Shown here in pieces: positions 1 through 6,177 of a stretch of 12,048 bases of DNA. The stretch comes from an uncultured Hyphomicrobiales bacterium. GTDB taxonomy: Bacteria > Pseudomonadota > Alphaproteobacteria > Rhizobiales > Beijerinckiaceae. The translations under genes were made by a program, and so were the position numbers. The stretch is from assembly GCA_903932565.1 (NCBI GenBank), contig CAIZGQ010000473.1, positions 1 through 12,048 on the forward strand, written 5' to 3'. The notes under the pieces were generated by a model. It saw only the letters and a list, made by a program, of their open reading frames with translations, was not told where the DNA came from and did no database searches. Within the stretch, counting starts at the first letter, position 1. Each line of letters starts with the position of its first letter.

Positions 1-312
1 ATATCTTTGAAGATTAAGCGTTGCGACGCTGCACATCGCAGATAGGCCGGTAACAGGCGTACTTAGATCAACATGCCCTGCAACGAATATCGTTGCCTTA
101 AAATATGCGGTCCGCAAAGATAGGCGCTCATCTGCCGTTGCGTGATGATATTCCGCGCGTCAACGCAGGTGTAATTTGAAAATCATAAGCTGCTCGAATT
201 TTTTTCGGTAAATATATTTATCTGTTTTTAAGTCAAATGGTTCATGTTCCGACATGAACCGTATCGCTTTACGTGCAATTCCTTGTTTTATTAAATTCGG
301 TGCGCTCATCAC
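1..312. other. Intergenic leader upstream of the chemoreceptor gene
   Basis: No credible coding region is visible. The stretch holds several inverted repeats: 80-96 (7-bp arms GCAACGA/TCGTTGC around ATA), 106-116 (TGCGG-T-CCGCA), a perfect 12-bp AT palindrome TAAATATATTTA at 209-220, and a strong 9-bp-stem hairpin at 239-260. Positions about 181-300 are clearly AT-rich compared with the genes. That fits a promoter and leader region for the chemoreceptor gene, but no convincing -35/-10 pair or sigma-54 site could be fixed. Confidence 0.6.
239..260. promoter_or_regulatory. Perfect 9-bp inverted repeat in the mcp leader
   Basis: GGTTCATGT (239-247) and ACATGAACC (252-260) are perfect complements around a TCCG loop, ending 52 bp before the chemoreceptor ATG. 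No T-run follows on the plus strand, so it is not a standard intrinsic terminator. It could be a dimeric regulator's operator or an RNA hairpin in the 5' UTR. The regulator is unknown. Confidence 0.4.
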
Positions 313-2175
313 ATGAAAATTGCTCACAAACTTATCACCGGTTTCCTTTGCGTCATTTTGATTGTCGGGGCCACATCCGCAGCTTGTTTTTATTATCTAT
401 CCATCAATGCGCGGGCCTCAGATGCTGCCAGCAAACTTGCGCAAGTGCTTGATGGGCTGGATCGGGCCAACACAGCCCATTTTGATTCGGCCCACACCGT
501 GCGTGGTTATGTCCTGACCAATGGCGTGAAGCGCCACGCGACGCTGTATGGCGAGGCAACCAAACTTTTCGACACGACCCTCGATGAAGCCCGGCAGATT
601 GCGGGGTCTGACTATCCCGAAGTGTCAAAAGCCCTAGAGGAGGTGCAGGCCCAGTCGCGTGCGTGGCGCGCAGCGATTGGTGATCCTATGATCCGCTTTG
701 GCGCCGAGGAAAAGACCCGTCAATCCGCGATTGATATTGCCACATCTGCCGATAGCACTGCCAAGCAGGCGGCCTTCCGCGCAGCCTCCACAAAGGCGCG
801 CACTCTTATCTCTGAAGCCGCAGCGAATGCTGAGCAGTTAGACGCCTCAACGCGCGATCGGTTAAAACTGGCACTCCTGATTGGCGGCCTTCTATCTCTG
901 ACATTTTCGATCCTGATTGGGCTCCTGCTGTCGGCTGCCATCACGCGCCCGATCAATGCGATGACGCGCGTCATGAACCGTCTGGCAGCGGGGGATCTGA
1001 GTGCGGATGTTCCAGGGGTCGGTCGCGCCGACGAGATTGGCCACATGGCATCCTCGGTGGTGACCTTCAAAAATGCCGGTCTGGAAAAGATTCGTCTTGA
1101 AGGCGAAACAGAGCAGGCCCGTCGGGCGGCAGATGCGGCGCGCTCGATTCACGAGCAGGATAAAGTCCGGCAGGCCGAAATTGATCGGATGGTCGTGGCG
1201 CACATCGGCGGCGGCCTCGAGCATCTCGCCAATGCGGATCTGACGCATCGCATCAGCGTACCCTTTCCGACGGCGGAAACAGAGGCCCTTCGGCTGAATT
1301 TCAACGCCTCCATGGACGCGCTGCAGGAGGTGATGGCAGCAATTCTTGACAAGGTTGGTGTGATCACCAGCAACACCCAAAGCATCAGCTCGGCTGCGGA
1401 TGATCTGTCGGGACGCACGGAGGCCCAGGCTGCCAATCTTGAAGAGACGGTGGCCGCGTTGGAAGAAATCACAGTGACGGTCGAGGGCACCTCGAAGGGG
1501 GCTGACCACGCGCACCAGGTTGTTGTCGCCGCGACGCAGGATGCGATCAACGCCGGCAGTATCGTCACCACTGCGACGGAGGCGATGGCCAACATTGAAA
1601 CGTCGTCGCAAGCGATTGGCCAGATCATCAATGTCATCGATGAGATTGCATTCCAGACAAGCTTGCTGGCGCTCAATGCGGGCGTTGAAGCCGCGCGCGC
1701 GGGCGAATCCGGCCGGGGCTTTGCCGTTGTTGCCACGGAAGTTCGTGGTCTCGCCGATCGATCCGCGCAGGCCGCCAAAGAAATCAAAGGTCTGATTGAA
1801 GCCTCCCGCGCGCAGGTGGGACGCGGTGTTAGCCTTGTGGGGGAGACCGGCAAGGCGCTGTCGCAGATTGCCCGCCAGGTGGAGGATATCAACGGCATCG
1901 TTGCTGGCATTGCTGCAAGTTCGCGCGAGCAATCGACCGGGTTGCAGGAAATCAGCAAAGCAACAAACCAGATTGATCAGGTGACTCAGCAGACAGCAGC
2001 CATGGTGCAGGAGACGGCTTCCGCGAGCCACGAGCTTGCAACCGAGACCGCATCGCTGATGGTGCTTGTGCAGCGCTTCCGCATCACGAATGGTGCATCG
2101 GCCGCTACGACCTATGGCGCGCCGTCTGCAACACGACAGGTTGAGCAGCGTCGCAAAGTTGCGGGCGGGCGCTAA
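313..2175 (+). CDS. Methyl-accepting chemotaxis protein with CHASE3-like sensor
   Basis: This is an inner-membrane chemoreceptor that would pass a periplasmic signal to CheA/CheW. It has 620 residues. A first membrane segment (about 8-29) is followed by a periplasmic domain (about 30-184) whose R64-G-Y-V-L-T-N pattern and helical character resemble CHASE3 sensors. A second membrane segment (about 185-209) leads into HAMP (about 210-263, TRPI...GDLS) and a second HAMP-like stretch (about 297-340, ANADLTHRI). The signalling domain spans about 350-590. Its hairpin tip (about 440-472) has DEIAFQTSLLALNAGVEAARAGE and GRGFAVVATEVR in the canonical order, given here as two separate motifs around residues 443-477. 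The protein ends in a basic tail (KVAGGR) without a CheR-docking pentapeptide. The start MKIAHKLITGFL is typical of the family, although the Shine-Dalgarno is weak. It is monocistronic by appearance, with a terminator 8 bp after the stop. The ligand cannot be predicted. Confidence 0.95.
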   Translation: MKIAHKLITGFLCVILIVGATSAACFYYLSINARASDAASKLAQVLDGLDRANTAHFDSAHTVRGYVLTNGVKRHATLYGEATKLFDTTLDEARQIAGSDYPEVSKALEEVQAQSRAWRAAIGDPMIRFGAEEKTRQSAIDIATSADSTAKQAAFRAASTKARTLISEAAANAEQLDASTRDRLKLALLIGGLLSLTFSILIGLLLSAAITRPINAMTRVMNRLAAGDLSADVPGVGRADEIGHMASSVVTFKNAGLEKIRLEGETEQARRAADAARSIHEQDKVRQAEIDRMVVAHIGGGLEHLANADLTHRISVPFPTAETEALRLNFNASMDALQEVMAAILDKVGVITSNTQSISSAADDLSGRTEAQAANLEETVAALEEITVTVEGTSKGADHAHQVVVAATQDAINAGSIVTTATEAMANIETSSQAIGQIINVIDEIAFQTSLLALNAGVEAARAGESGRGFAVVATEVRGLADRSAQAAKEIKGLIEASRAQVGRGVSLVGETGKALSQIARQVEDINGIVAGIAASSREQSTGLQEISKATNQIDQVTQQTAAMVQETASASHELATETASLMVLVQRFRITNGASAATTYGAPSATRQVEQRRKVAGGR

Positions 2176-2182
2176 ACCAGGT

Positions 2183-2207
2183 GGGGCGCTCGTCTGCGCC
2201 CCTCTTT
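2183..2207 (+). terminator. Intrinsic terminator of the chemoreceptor gene
   Basis: GGGGCGC (2183-2189) pairs with GCGCCCC (2196-2202) around a TCGTCT loop and is followed by TCTTT. It lies 8 bp after the TAA stop, so it should end the chemoreceptor transcript. Confidence 0.85.
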
Positions 2208-2539
2208 AACCCAAGCCGATGATTATCGCGGTTCCCCCTTGTGAGGCAGGCTGAGAAGGTCTATCGACGGGGGATCGAGTTTTGGCCGGACAATCGGGCC
2301 GTTTCGCCATTGGCATTGCCGGGCGCACGTTCGGGCTTCTCACCAAATATCGACGACAAGACCTGACCGCTCTGCTGACGATCCCACTGACTTTCATGGG
2401 ATGCGGCTGAGGTCGGGCGCGGGCGTGGGAATGGCCATTTGCAAGTCTTTGCATGCGCACGTCTGCACCGTGGAATCACGGGGCATGGGCTGGCTTTTGC
2501 TGGCCGCTTGAAAAAATCTGACCAATGGACGGGATCTAG
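2208..2539. other. Intergenic region upstream of the DUF6481-like gene
   Basis: About 330 bp lie between the terminator and the next start. Short open frames exist on both strands, but none has a recognisable family, a ribosome binding site or a plausible composition. The last part is expected to contain the promoter and 5' UTR of the DUF6481-like gene. A short direct repeat (TTTGCA at 2439-2444 and 2449-2454) is visible, but no confident promoter. Confidence 0.5.
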
Positions 2540-2938
2540 ATGCGTGGAATGAAAGAAAAAACCTTTGCTGAGCGTTTGCAGGCCGCCAAGGCCGCCAAGC
2601 TCGCCATGGCGACGCAATTTGCACAGCGCCCGGCAGCAGACGATCCAGCAGAGCTTGAGCGTCAGGCCGCACGCGCCGCTGCAGCTGCGGCACGTGCCGA
2701 GCGGACCGCGGCGCGGGACGCAGAGCGCAAGCTTGAAAAGGACCGCATTGCAGCTGAGCGGGCTGAAAAGCTCGCAGCCGATGCGCTTGCAAAACAGCAG
2801 GCTGAGGAAGAAGCCCGTCTCGCCGCTGAGGAAGCAGCCGCCAATGCACCAGACCCGGTTGCACTCGCGGCCGCCAACAAAGCAGCGCGCGATGCCAAAT
2901 ATGCGGCCCGCAAGAAGCGCGTGTCCGGCAAGAAGTAA
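2540..2938 (+). CDS. DUF6481-like small charged, alanine-rich protein
   Basis: It has 132 residues with no signal peptide or membrane segment, so it is cytosolic. The N-terminus KEKTFAERLQAAKAAKLA matches the start I associate with DUF6481 proteins of Alphaproteobacteria. Residues about 35-100 are almost only Ala, Glu, Arg, Lys and Gln, with heptad-like spacing, and probably form a long helix or coiled coil. The C-terminus is strongly basic (AARKKRVSGKK), which would suit nucleic-acid binding. The molecular function is unknown. It sits 141 bp upstream of a DEAD-box helicase on the same strand, so a role in RNA metabolism or cold adaptation is a guess from context. The ATG at 2540 was chosen; an in-frame ATG at 2549 would remove only three residues. 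Confidence 0.85.
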   Translation: MRGMKEKTFAERLQAAKAAKLAMATQFAQRPAADDPAELERQAARAAAAAARAERTAARDAERKLEKDRIAAERAEKLAADALAKQQAEEEARLAAEEAAANAPDPVALAAANKAARDAKYAARKKRVSGKK

Positions 2939-2947
2939 GTTGCCAAA

Positions 2948-2969
2948 TGCGGACGCGTATGTGTCCGCA
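2948..2969 (+). terminator. Hairpin after the DUF6481-like gene (possible terminator or attenuator)
   Basis: TGCGGAC (2948-2954) pairs with GTCCGCA (2963-2969) around an 8-nt loop, 9 bp after the stop codon. Only CCAAGTTT follows, so the U-tract is poor. A second weak hairpin, AGGCC (2979-2983) with GGCCT (2992-2996) followed by TTT, comes next. Together they may end or attenuate transcription before the helicase gene, or act as 3' processing signals. Confidence 0.45.
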
Positions 2970-2977
2970 CCAAGTTT

Positions 2978-3032
2978 CAGGCCATAGCAGAGGCCTTTTG
3001 CGCACGGCGTGCGTTTGGCCCGATGAGGCCTG
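2978..3032 (+). promoter_or_regulatory. Helicase leader with mutually exclusive hairpins
   Basis: Four copies of the self-complementary GGCC occur at 2980-2983, 2992-2995, 3017-3020 and 3027-3030. They allow competing stems: 2979-2983/2992-2996, 3017-3020/3027-3030, or the longer 2978-2983/3027-3032 (CAGGCC/GGCCTG) and 2991-2996/3026-3031. A further stem CGCAC/GTGCG lies at 3001-3013. The pattern would suit a structured 5' leader whose fold controls helicase expression. That is inference from base pairing only. Confidence 0.35.
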
Positions 3033-3079
3033 CGCATTTCGCCCCTTTCACGACGACCCAAAGACGATCTGGAATTAAG

Positions 3080-5113
3080 ATGCCCTTCCCAGCAACCCAC
3101 CCCGCGCTCGAGCGCGCCCTTCTCGACCACGGTTATCTTGAACCGACCCCGGTTCAATCCGCGGTTCTGCAGGAGGAAGCCTCCGAGCGCGACCTTCTGG
3201 TGTCGGCACAAACCGGATCGGGCAAGACTGTTGCGTACGGCCTTGCTTTCGCGCCGACGCTTTTGGGCGATGCAGAGCGCTTTGGCACCCCTGGTGCGCC
3301 GCTCGCCTTGGTGATTGCGCCCACGCGCGAACTGGCATTGCAGGTTCAGCGTGAGCTGGTCTGGCTTTATGGTCCAGCTGGCGCGCGCGTCGCCTCTTGC
3401 GTGGGCGGCATGGATGTTCGTCGCGAAGCCCGTGCGCTGGAGGATGGCTGCCACATTGTGGTGGGCACCCCGGGGCGTCTTCGGGATCATCTGGAACGGG
3501 GCCGTCTGGACACGGCGTCCCTGCGTGTTGCCGTGCTGGATGAAGCCGACGAGATGCTCGATCTTGGCTTTCGCGAAGATCTCGAATTCATTTTGGATTC
3601 GACACCGGCCGAGCGCCGCACGCTGTTGTTTTCGGCGACGATCCCACGCGATATCGCAACACTGGCACGAAAGTTTCAGAAGAACGCCTTTCGCATCGAC
3701 ACAGTCGATCAGAGCCAGCCGCATGGCGATATTGATTATCGCGCCATTCGCATTGCACCGAATGAAATTGAACACGCGGTCGTCAACGTTCTGCGCTTCT
3801 TTGAAGCGCGTGGCGCCATGATTTTCTGTCAGACGCGCGAAGCGGTGCGGCACCTGCATGCAAGCCTGACCGAGCGAGGCTTCAACGTCGTGGCGCTGTC
3901 GGGTGAATATTCGCAAAGCGAGCGCACCCATGCGCTGCAGGCGTTGCGCGATGGCCGTGCGCGCGTTTGCGTCGCCACCGATGTGGCAGCACGCGGCATC
4001 GATCTTCCCAATCTTGAGCTCGTGATTCACGCTGAACTTCCCAACGATCGCGACACGCTGTTGCACCGCTCTGGCCGCACGGGCCGCGCTGGTCGCAAGG
4101 GTACTTGCGTGTTGCTGGTGCCCTACACACGCCGTCGCAAGGCAGAAGGCCTTGTGGCCCAGGCGCGCGTTGATGTGTTGTGGGGTGGACCGCCGACGGC
4201 TGATCAGATCCGCGCTGCCGACCAGACCCGTCTGATGCAGGACCCGGCCTTTTCCGAGCCCGGCACGGAAGAAGATCAAGCCATGGCAAAGGCCTTGATT
4301 GCCGAGCGCACACCGGAAGAAATCGCTGCAGCGCTGGTGCGCATCATGCGCGCGCGACTGCCAGCACCCGAAGAATTGTTTGATGCCGGGCAGCCTGTGG
4401 AACGTGCCCCGCGCGAGCGCCCCGACAAGCGCCAGCGTGAGGATTTCCGGCAGGAGGGTGGACGCCCGCCGCGTCGTGAGCCGCGCGAGCATGGTGAGGC
4501 ATCCGAGCCGCGCGCATCGTTCGGTGAAGGTTCGCGGGAGCCATCGCGCTCGTCCGAGCCGATGGTCTGGTTCAAGATGAATGTTGGCCGCACAAACAAC
4601 GCTGATCCGCGGTGGCTGGTGCCGATCATTTGTCGGCTTGGTCATGTGACGAAGAATGAAATTGGCGTGATCAAGATTTTTGATCGCGAGACCAAGTTTG
4701 AAATTGCTGAATCGATTGCGCCGCGATTTGCATCATCCGTTCGGCGTTCCACCAATGACGAGAACGTGCATATCCAGCCTGCTGCTGGAACGTTGCCGGA
4801 ATTGCGCAAGACCGCGTCGCGGCCAACCGGTCCGCGCGGTGATCGCTCAGCCCCCGGCCGCGAGTTTCCCGCAAGGCCTGATCGGGGACCCGCACCAGAG
4901 CGTGGTCCGCGCCCGCCGCGTGATGCGGCCCCCGCTGCGGATGCAGGCGCGCGAGATGGAGCCCCCGCGCCGCGTAAGTTCGACAAGCCGTTTGCTGCCA
5001 AGAAGCGCGACAAGCCGTCGTTTGAAAAGCCTGCTTTTGACAAGTCCGGCGATCGCGGCGGGCCGTCCTCCTTTGCGCCACGGGACAAGAAAAAGCCGCG
5101 CAAGGGCGTCTGA
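3080..5113 (+). CDS. DEAD-box ATP-dependent RNA helicase with DbpA-like RNA-binding domain
   Basis: It is predicted to use ATP to remodel RNA or RNA-protein complexes, for example in ribosome assembly or cold response. It has 677 residues with all core motifs: Q-motif region GYLEPTPVQ (18-26), motif I AQTGSGKT (43-50), Ia PTREL (81-85), Ib TPGR (130-133), II DEAD (154-157), III SAT (185-187), V ATDVAARGID (299-308) and VI HRSGRTGRAGR (329-339). Residues about 495-568 resemble the DbpA/CsdA C-terminal RNA-binding domain. They are flanked by disordered Arg/Pro/Glu-rich stretches (about 436-492 and 576-677), the second with FDKPF/SFEKPAFDK-like repeats and a very basic end. The start at 3080 was preferred over an in-frame ATG at 3023: it has GGA 7 nt upstream, and the protein then begins at the usual family position. 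The close paralogue (CsdA, DbpA or RhlE type) is not settled, so no symbol is given. Confidence 0.95.
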   Translation: MPFPATHPALERALLDHGYLEPTPVQSAVLQEEASERDLLVSAQTGSGKTVAYGLAFAPTLLGDAERFGTPGAPLALVIAPTRELALQVQRELVWLYGPAGARVASCVGGMDVRREARALEDGCHIVVGTPGRLRDHLERGRLDTASLRVAVLDEADEMLDLGFREDLEFILDSTPAERRTLLFSATIPRDIATLARKFQKNAFRIDTVDQSQPHGDIDYRAIRIAPNEIEHAVVNVLRFFEARGAMIFCQTREAVRHLHASLTERGFNVVALSGEYSQSERTHALQALRDGRARVCVATDVAARGIDLPNLELVIHAELPNDRDTLLHRSGRTGRAGRKGTCVLLVPYTRRRKAEGLVAQARVDVLWGGPPTADQIRAADQTRLMQDPAFSEPGTEEDQAMAKALIAERTPEEIAAALVRIMRARLPAPEELFDAGQPVERAPRERPDKRQREDFRQEGGRPPRREPREHGEASEPRASFGEGSREPSRSSEPMVWFKMNVGRTNNADPRWLVPIICRLGHVTKNEIGVIKIFDRETKFEIAESIAPRFASSVRRSTNDENVHIQPAAGTLPELRKTASRPTGPRGDRSAPGREFPARPDRGPAPERGPRPPRDAAPAADAGARDGAPAPRKFDKPFAAKKRDKPSFEKPAFDKSGDRGGPSSFAPRDKKKPRKGV

Positions 5114-5124
5114 ATTTGTAAAAG

Positions 5125-5164
5125 CTCAAAGCCGGACGCCGCTCCTCTGGCGTCAGGCTTTGAG
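5125..5164 (-). terminator. Terminator of the Tad-type operon, overlapping its last stop codon
   Basis: CTCAAAGCC (5125-5133) pairs with GGCTTTGAG (5156-5164). Inside it, GACGCC (5135-5140) pairs with GGCGTC (5149-5154) around an 8-nt loop. Read on the minus strand the stem is followed by CTTTTAC, a short U-tract, so it should terminate the operon coming from the right. On the plus strand no T-run follows, so it is a weaker stop for the convergent helicase transcript, though it may protect the 3' end. The stop codon of the last minus-strand gene (5153-5155) lies within the hairpin. Confidence 0.75.
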
Positions 5165-5680
5165 GGCAACGATTGTGTAGCTGGGCGTCAGATAATTGCC
5201 GAGTGCTGGTGAAATCAGCGAGTTGAAAAACGACAATGTGTGCGTATAGCTCACGGTGATGATGATGCCCGACTGGCCCGACGAGAAGGTCGACTGCGCC
5301 AGCGTCGTCTGAGCTGACGTCAGGGTGCTGTTGCTGGGATAAGAATATGTGACGCTTGGCGTCGATCCCGACATTGAGATTTGATACATCGCCACGGACA
5401 GATTGCTGGTTTTCAGCTGAGGCAGAATATTGCTGATCGTTGCTGTCGCTGCATAAGGTGCGAGCTCCGTGTTGCACGTGCCAGCGGGACTGTCGACGCA
5501 ATCTGACCAAGCCAGCGCATATTGCGACGTCAACCGGTTGACCGCGCTGTAGACTTGAAAAATCTCACCAAACTCCACGATGCCGGCAAATAGCAGCACG
5601 AACAACGGAGCAATCAGCGCAAACTCCGTGGCTGCTGTTGCTTCATGCGCAGTCTTAAATCGCTGGACAACAGGGGCCAT
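5153..5680 (-). CDS. TadE-like minor pseudopilin (last gene of the trio)
   Basis: This is a small envelope protein of the TadE/TadF type, normally a minor component or assembly factor of Flp/Tad pili. It has 175 residues from the ATG at 5680. The N-terminus has a basic stretch and then ATAATEFALIAP followed by a hydrophobic segment (about residues 17-37), which is the TadE signature. The Glu at +5 of the presumed prepilin-peptidase site is present, but the -1 residue is Ala instead of the usual Gly. The rest is a Ser/Thr-rich outer domain with a Cys pair (CVDSPAGTC). A GTG at 5686 in the same frame overlaps the upstream TGA. The ATG is preferred because AAGGG lies 8 nt before it, whereas that element touches the GTG. 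It is probably translationally coupled to the gene upstream. Confidence 0.85.
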   Translation of the reverse strand: MAPVVQRFKTAHEATAATEFALIAPLFVLLFAGIVEFGEIFQVYSAVNRLTSQYALAWSDCVDSPAGTCNTELAPYAATATISNILPQLKTSNLSVAMYQISMSGSTPSVTYSYPSNSTLTSAQTTLAQSTFSSGQSGIIITVSYTHTLSFFNSLISPALGNYLTPSYTIVALKA

Positions 5681-5682
5681 GC

Positions 5683-6177
5683 TCACGTCCCTTGCCGACG
5701 CACGATGGCGGACGATTGCACGAAGGCAAGTGATCCAAATCCCGGCGCAAAAATCGTGACACTCGCTTTGGCGCGTAACACCAGGACGCTCGTGATGCTG
5801 CCGTAGTCTGTCGTTCCATCGACAATTGCAACGGCACCGCTCGTGAGGGCGCTGAGCTGGCGAACTTCCACCAGAAGAGACGCGTTGTTGTTGATGAGGC
5901 CACCCGCATTGGTGACGAGGGAGGCCTTCAACGCGCTTGCCGTTGGCAGAGTTGCAGATGTCCCCGTGTGAAAGGACGTGTGAAGCGCTTCCACGGTCTT
6001 TGTCGTGCCGCCATCGAGTGCCGCTTGCGTCGCATAATAAAGCCCGACCTGCAGCAGCCCGAGGATCAGTAAAAAAAGCGGCGAACTCACCAGGGCAAAT
6101 TCAATCGCCGTCGCGCCCGAGTCCTGCCGCGCAAATCGCCGCAAGAAGGTGCTGGCGCGTGAGTGCAGGCGCATCAT
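5683..6177 (-). CDS. TadE-family pseudopilin (middle gene of the trio)
   Basis: It has 164 residues. A basic N-terminus leads into D-S-G21|ATAIE26-FAL, which has both the Gly at -1 and the Glu at +5 expected for cleavage by a TadV-type prepilin peptidase. A hydrophobic helix follows (about 27-48), then an outer domain of about 115 residues. This matches TadE proteins of the Flp pilus system, which sit in the inner membrane or minor pilus fraction. Its ATG overlaps the stop of the TadG-like gene (ATGA), and there is no independent Shine-Dalgarno, so translational coupling is likely. Two adjacent ATG codons leave the first residue uncertain by one. Confidence 0.9.
   Translation of the reverse strand: MMRLHSRASTFLRRFARQDSGATAIEFALVSSPLFLLILGLLQVGLYYATQAALDGGTTKTVEALHTSFHTGTSATLPTASALKASLVTNAGGLINNNASLLVEVRQLSALTSGAVAIVDGTTDYGSITSVLVLRAKASVTIFAPGFGSLAFVQSSAIVRRQGT

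Noticed and set aside
892..2031. Long minus-strand frames antisense to the chemoreceptor (892-2031 and 1149-1958)
   Set aside because: Composition is unlike a real protein, and the plus strand codes for a canonical chemoreceptor.
2401..2511. 36-codon frame ending in MGWLLLAA upstream of the DUF6481-like gene
   Set aside because: It is too short, with no ribosome binding site and no recognisable family.
3023..3079. Upstream ATG at 3023 as the helicase start
   Set aside because: It has no Shine-Dalgarno, lies within the leader hairpins and adds 19 residues outside the usual family start.
2261..4645. 794-codon open frame on the minus strand antisense to the DUF6481-like and helicase genes
   Set aside because: It mirrors two well-supported plus-strand genes in GC-rich DNA, is full of Cys/Arg/His and shows no family motif.
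4671..5510. Minus-strand frame of 279 codons across the helicase 3' end and the TadE-like gene
   Set aside because: It overlaps two real genes in the wrong frame and crosses the operon terminator.
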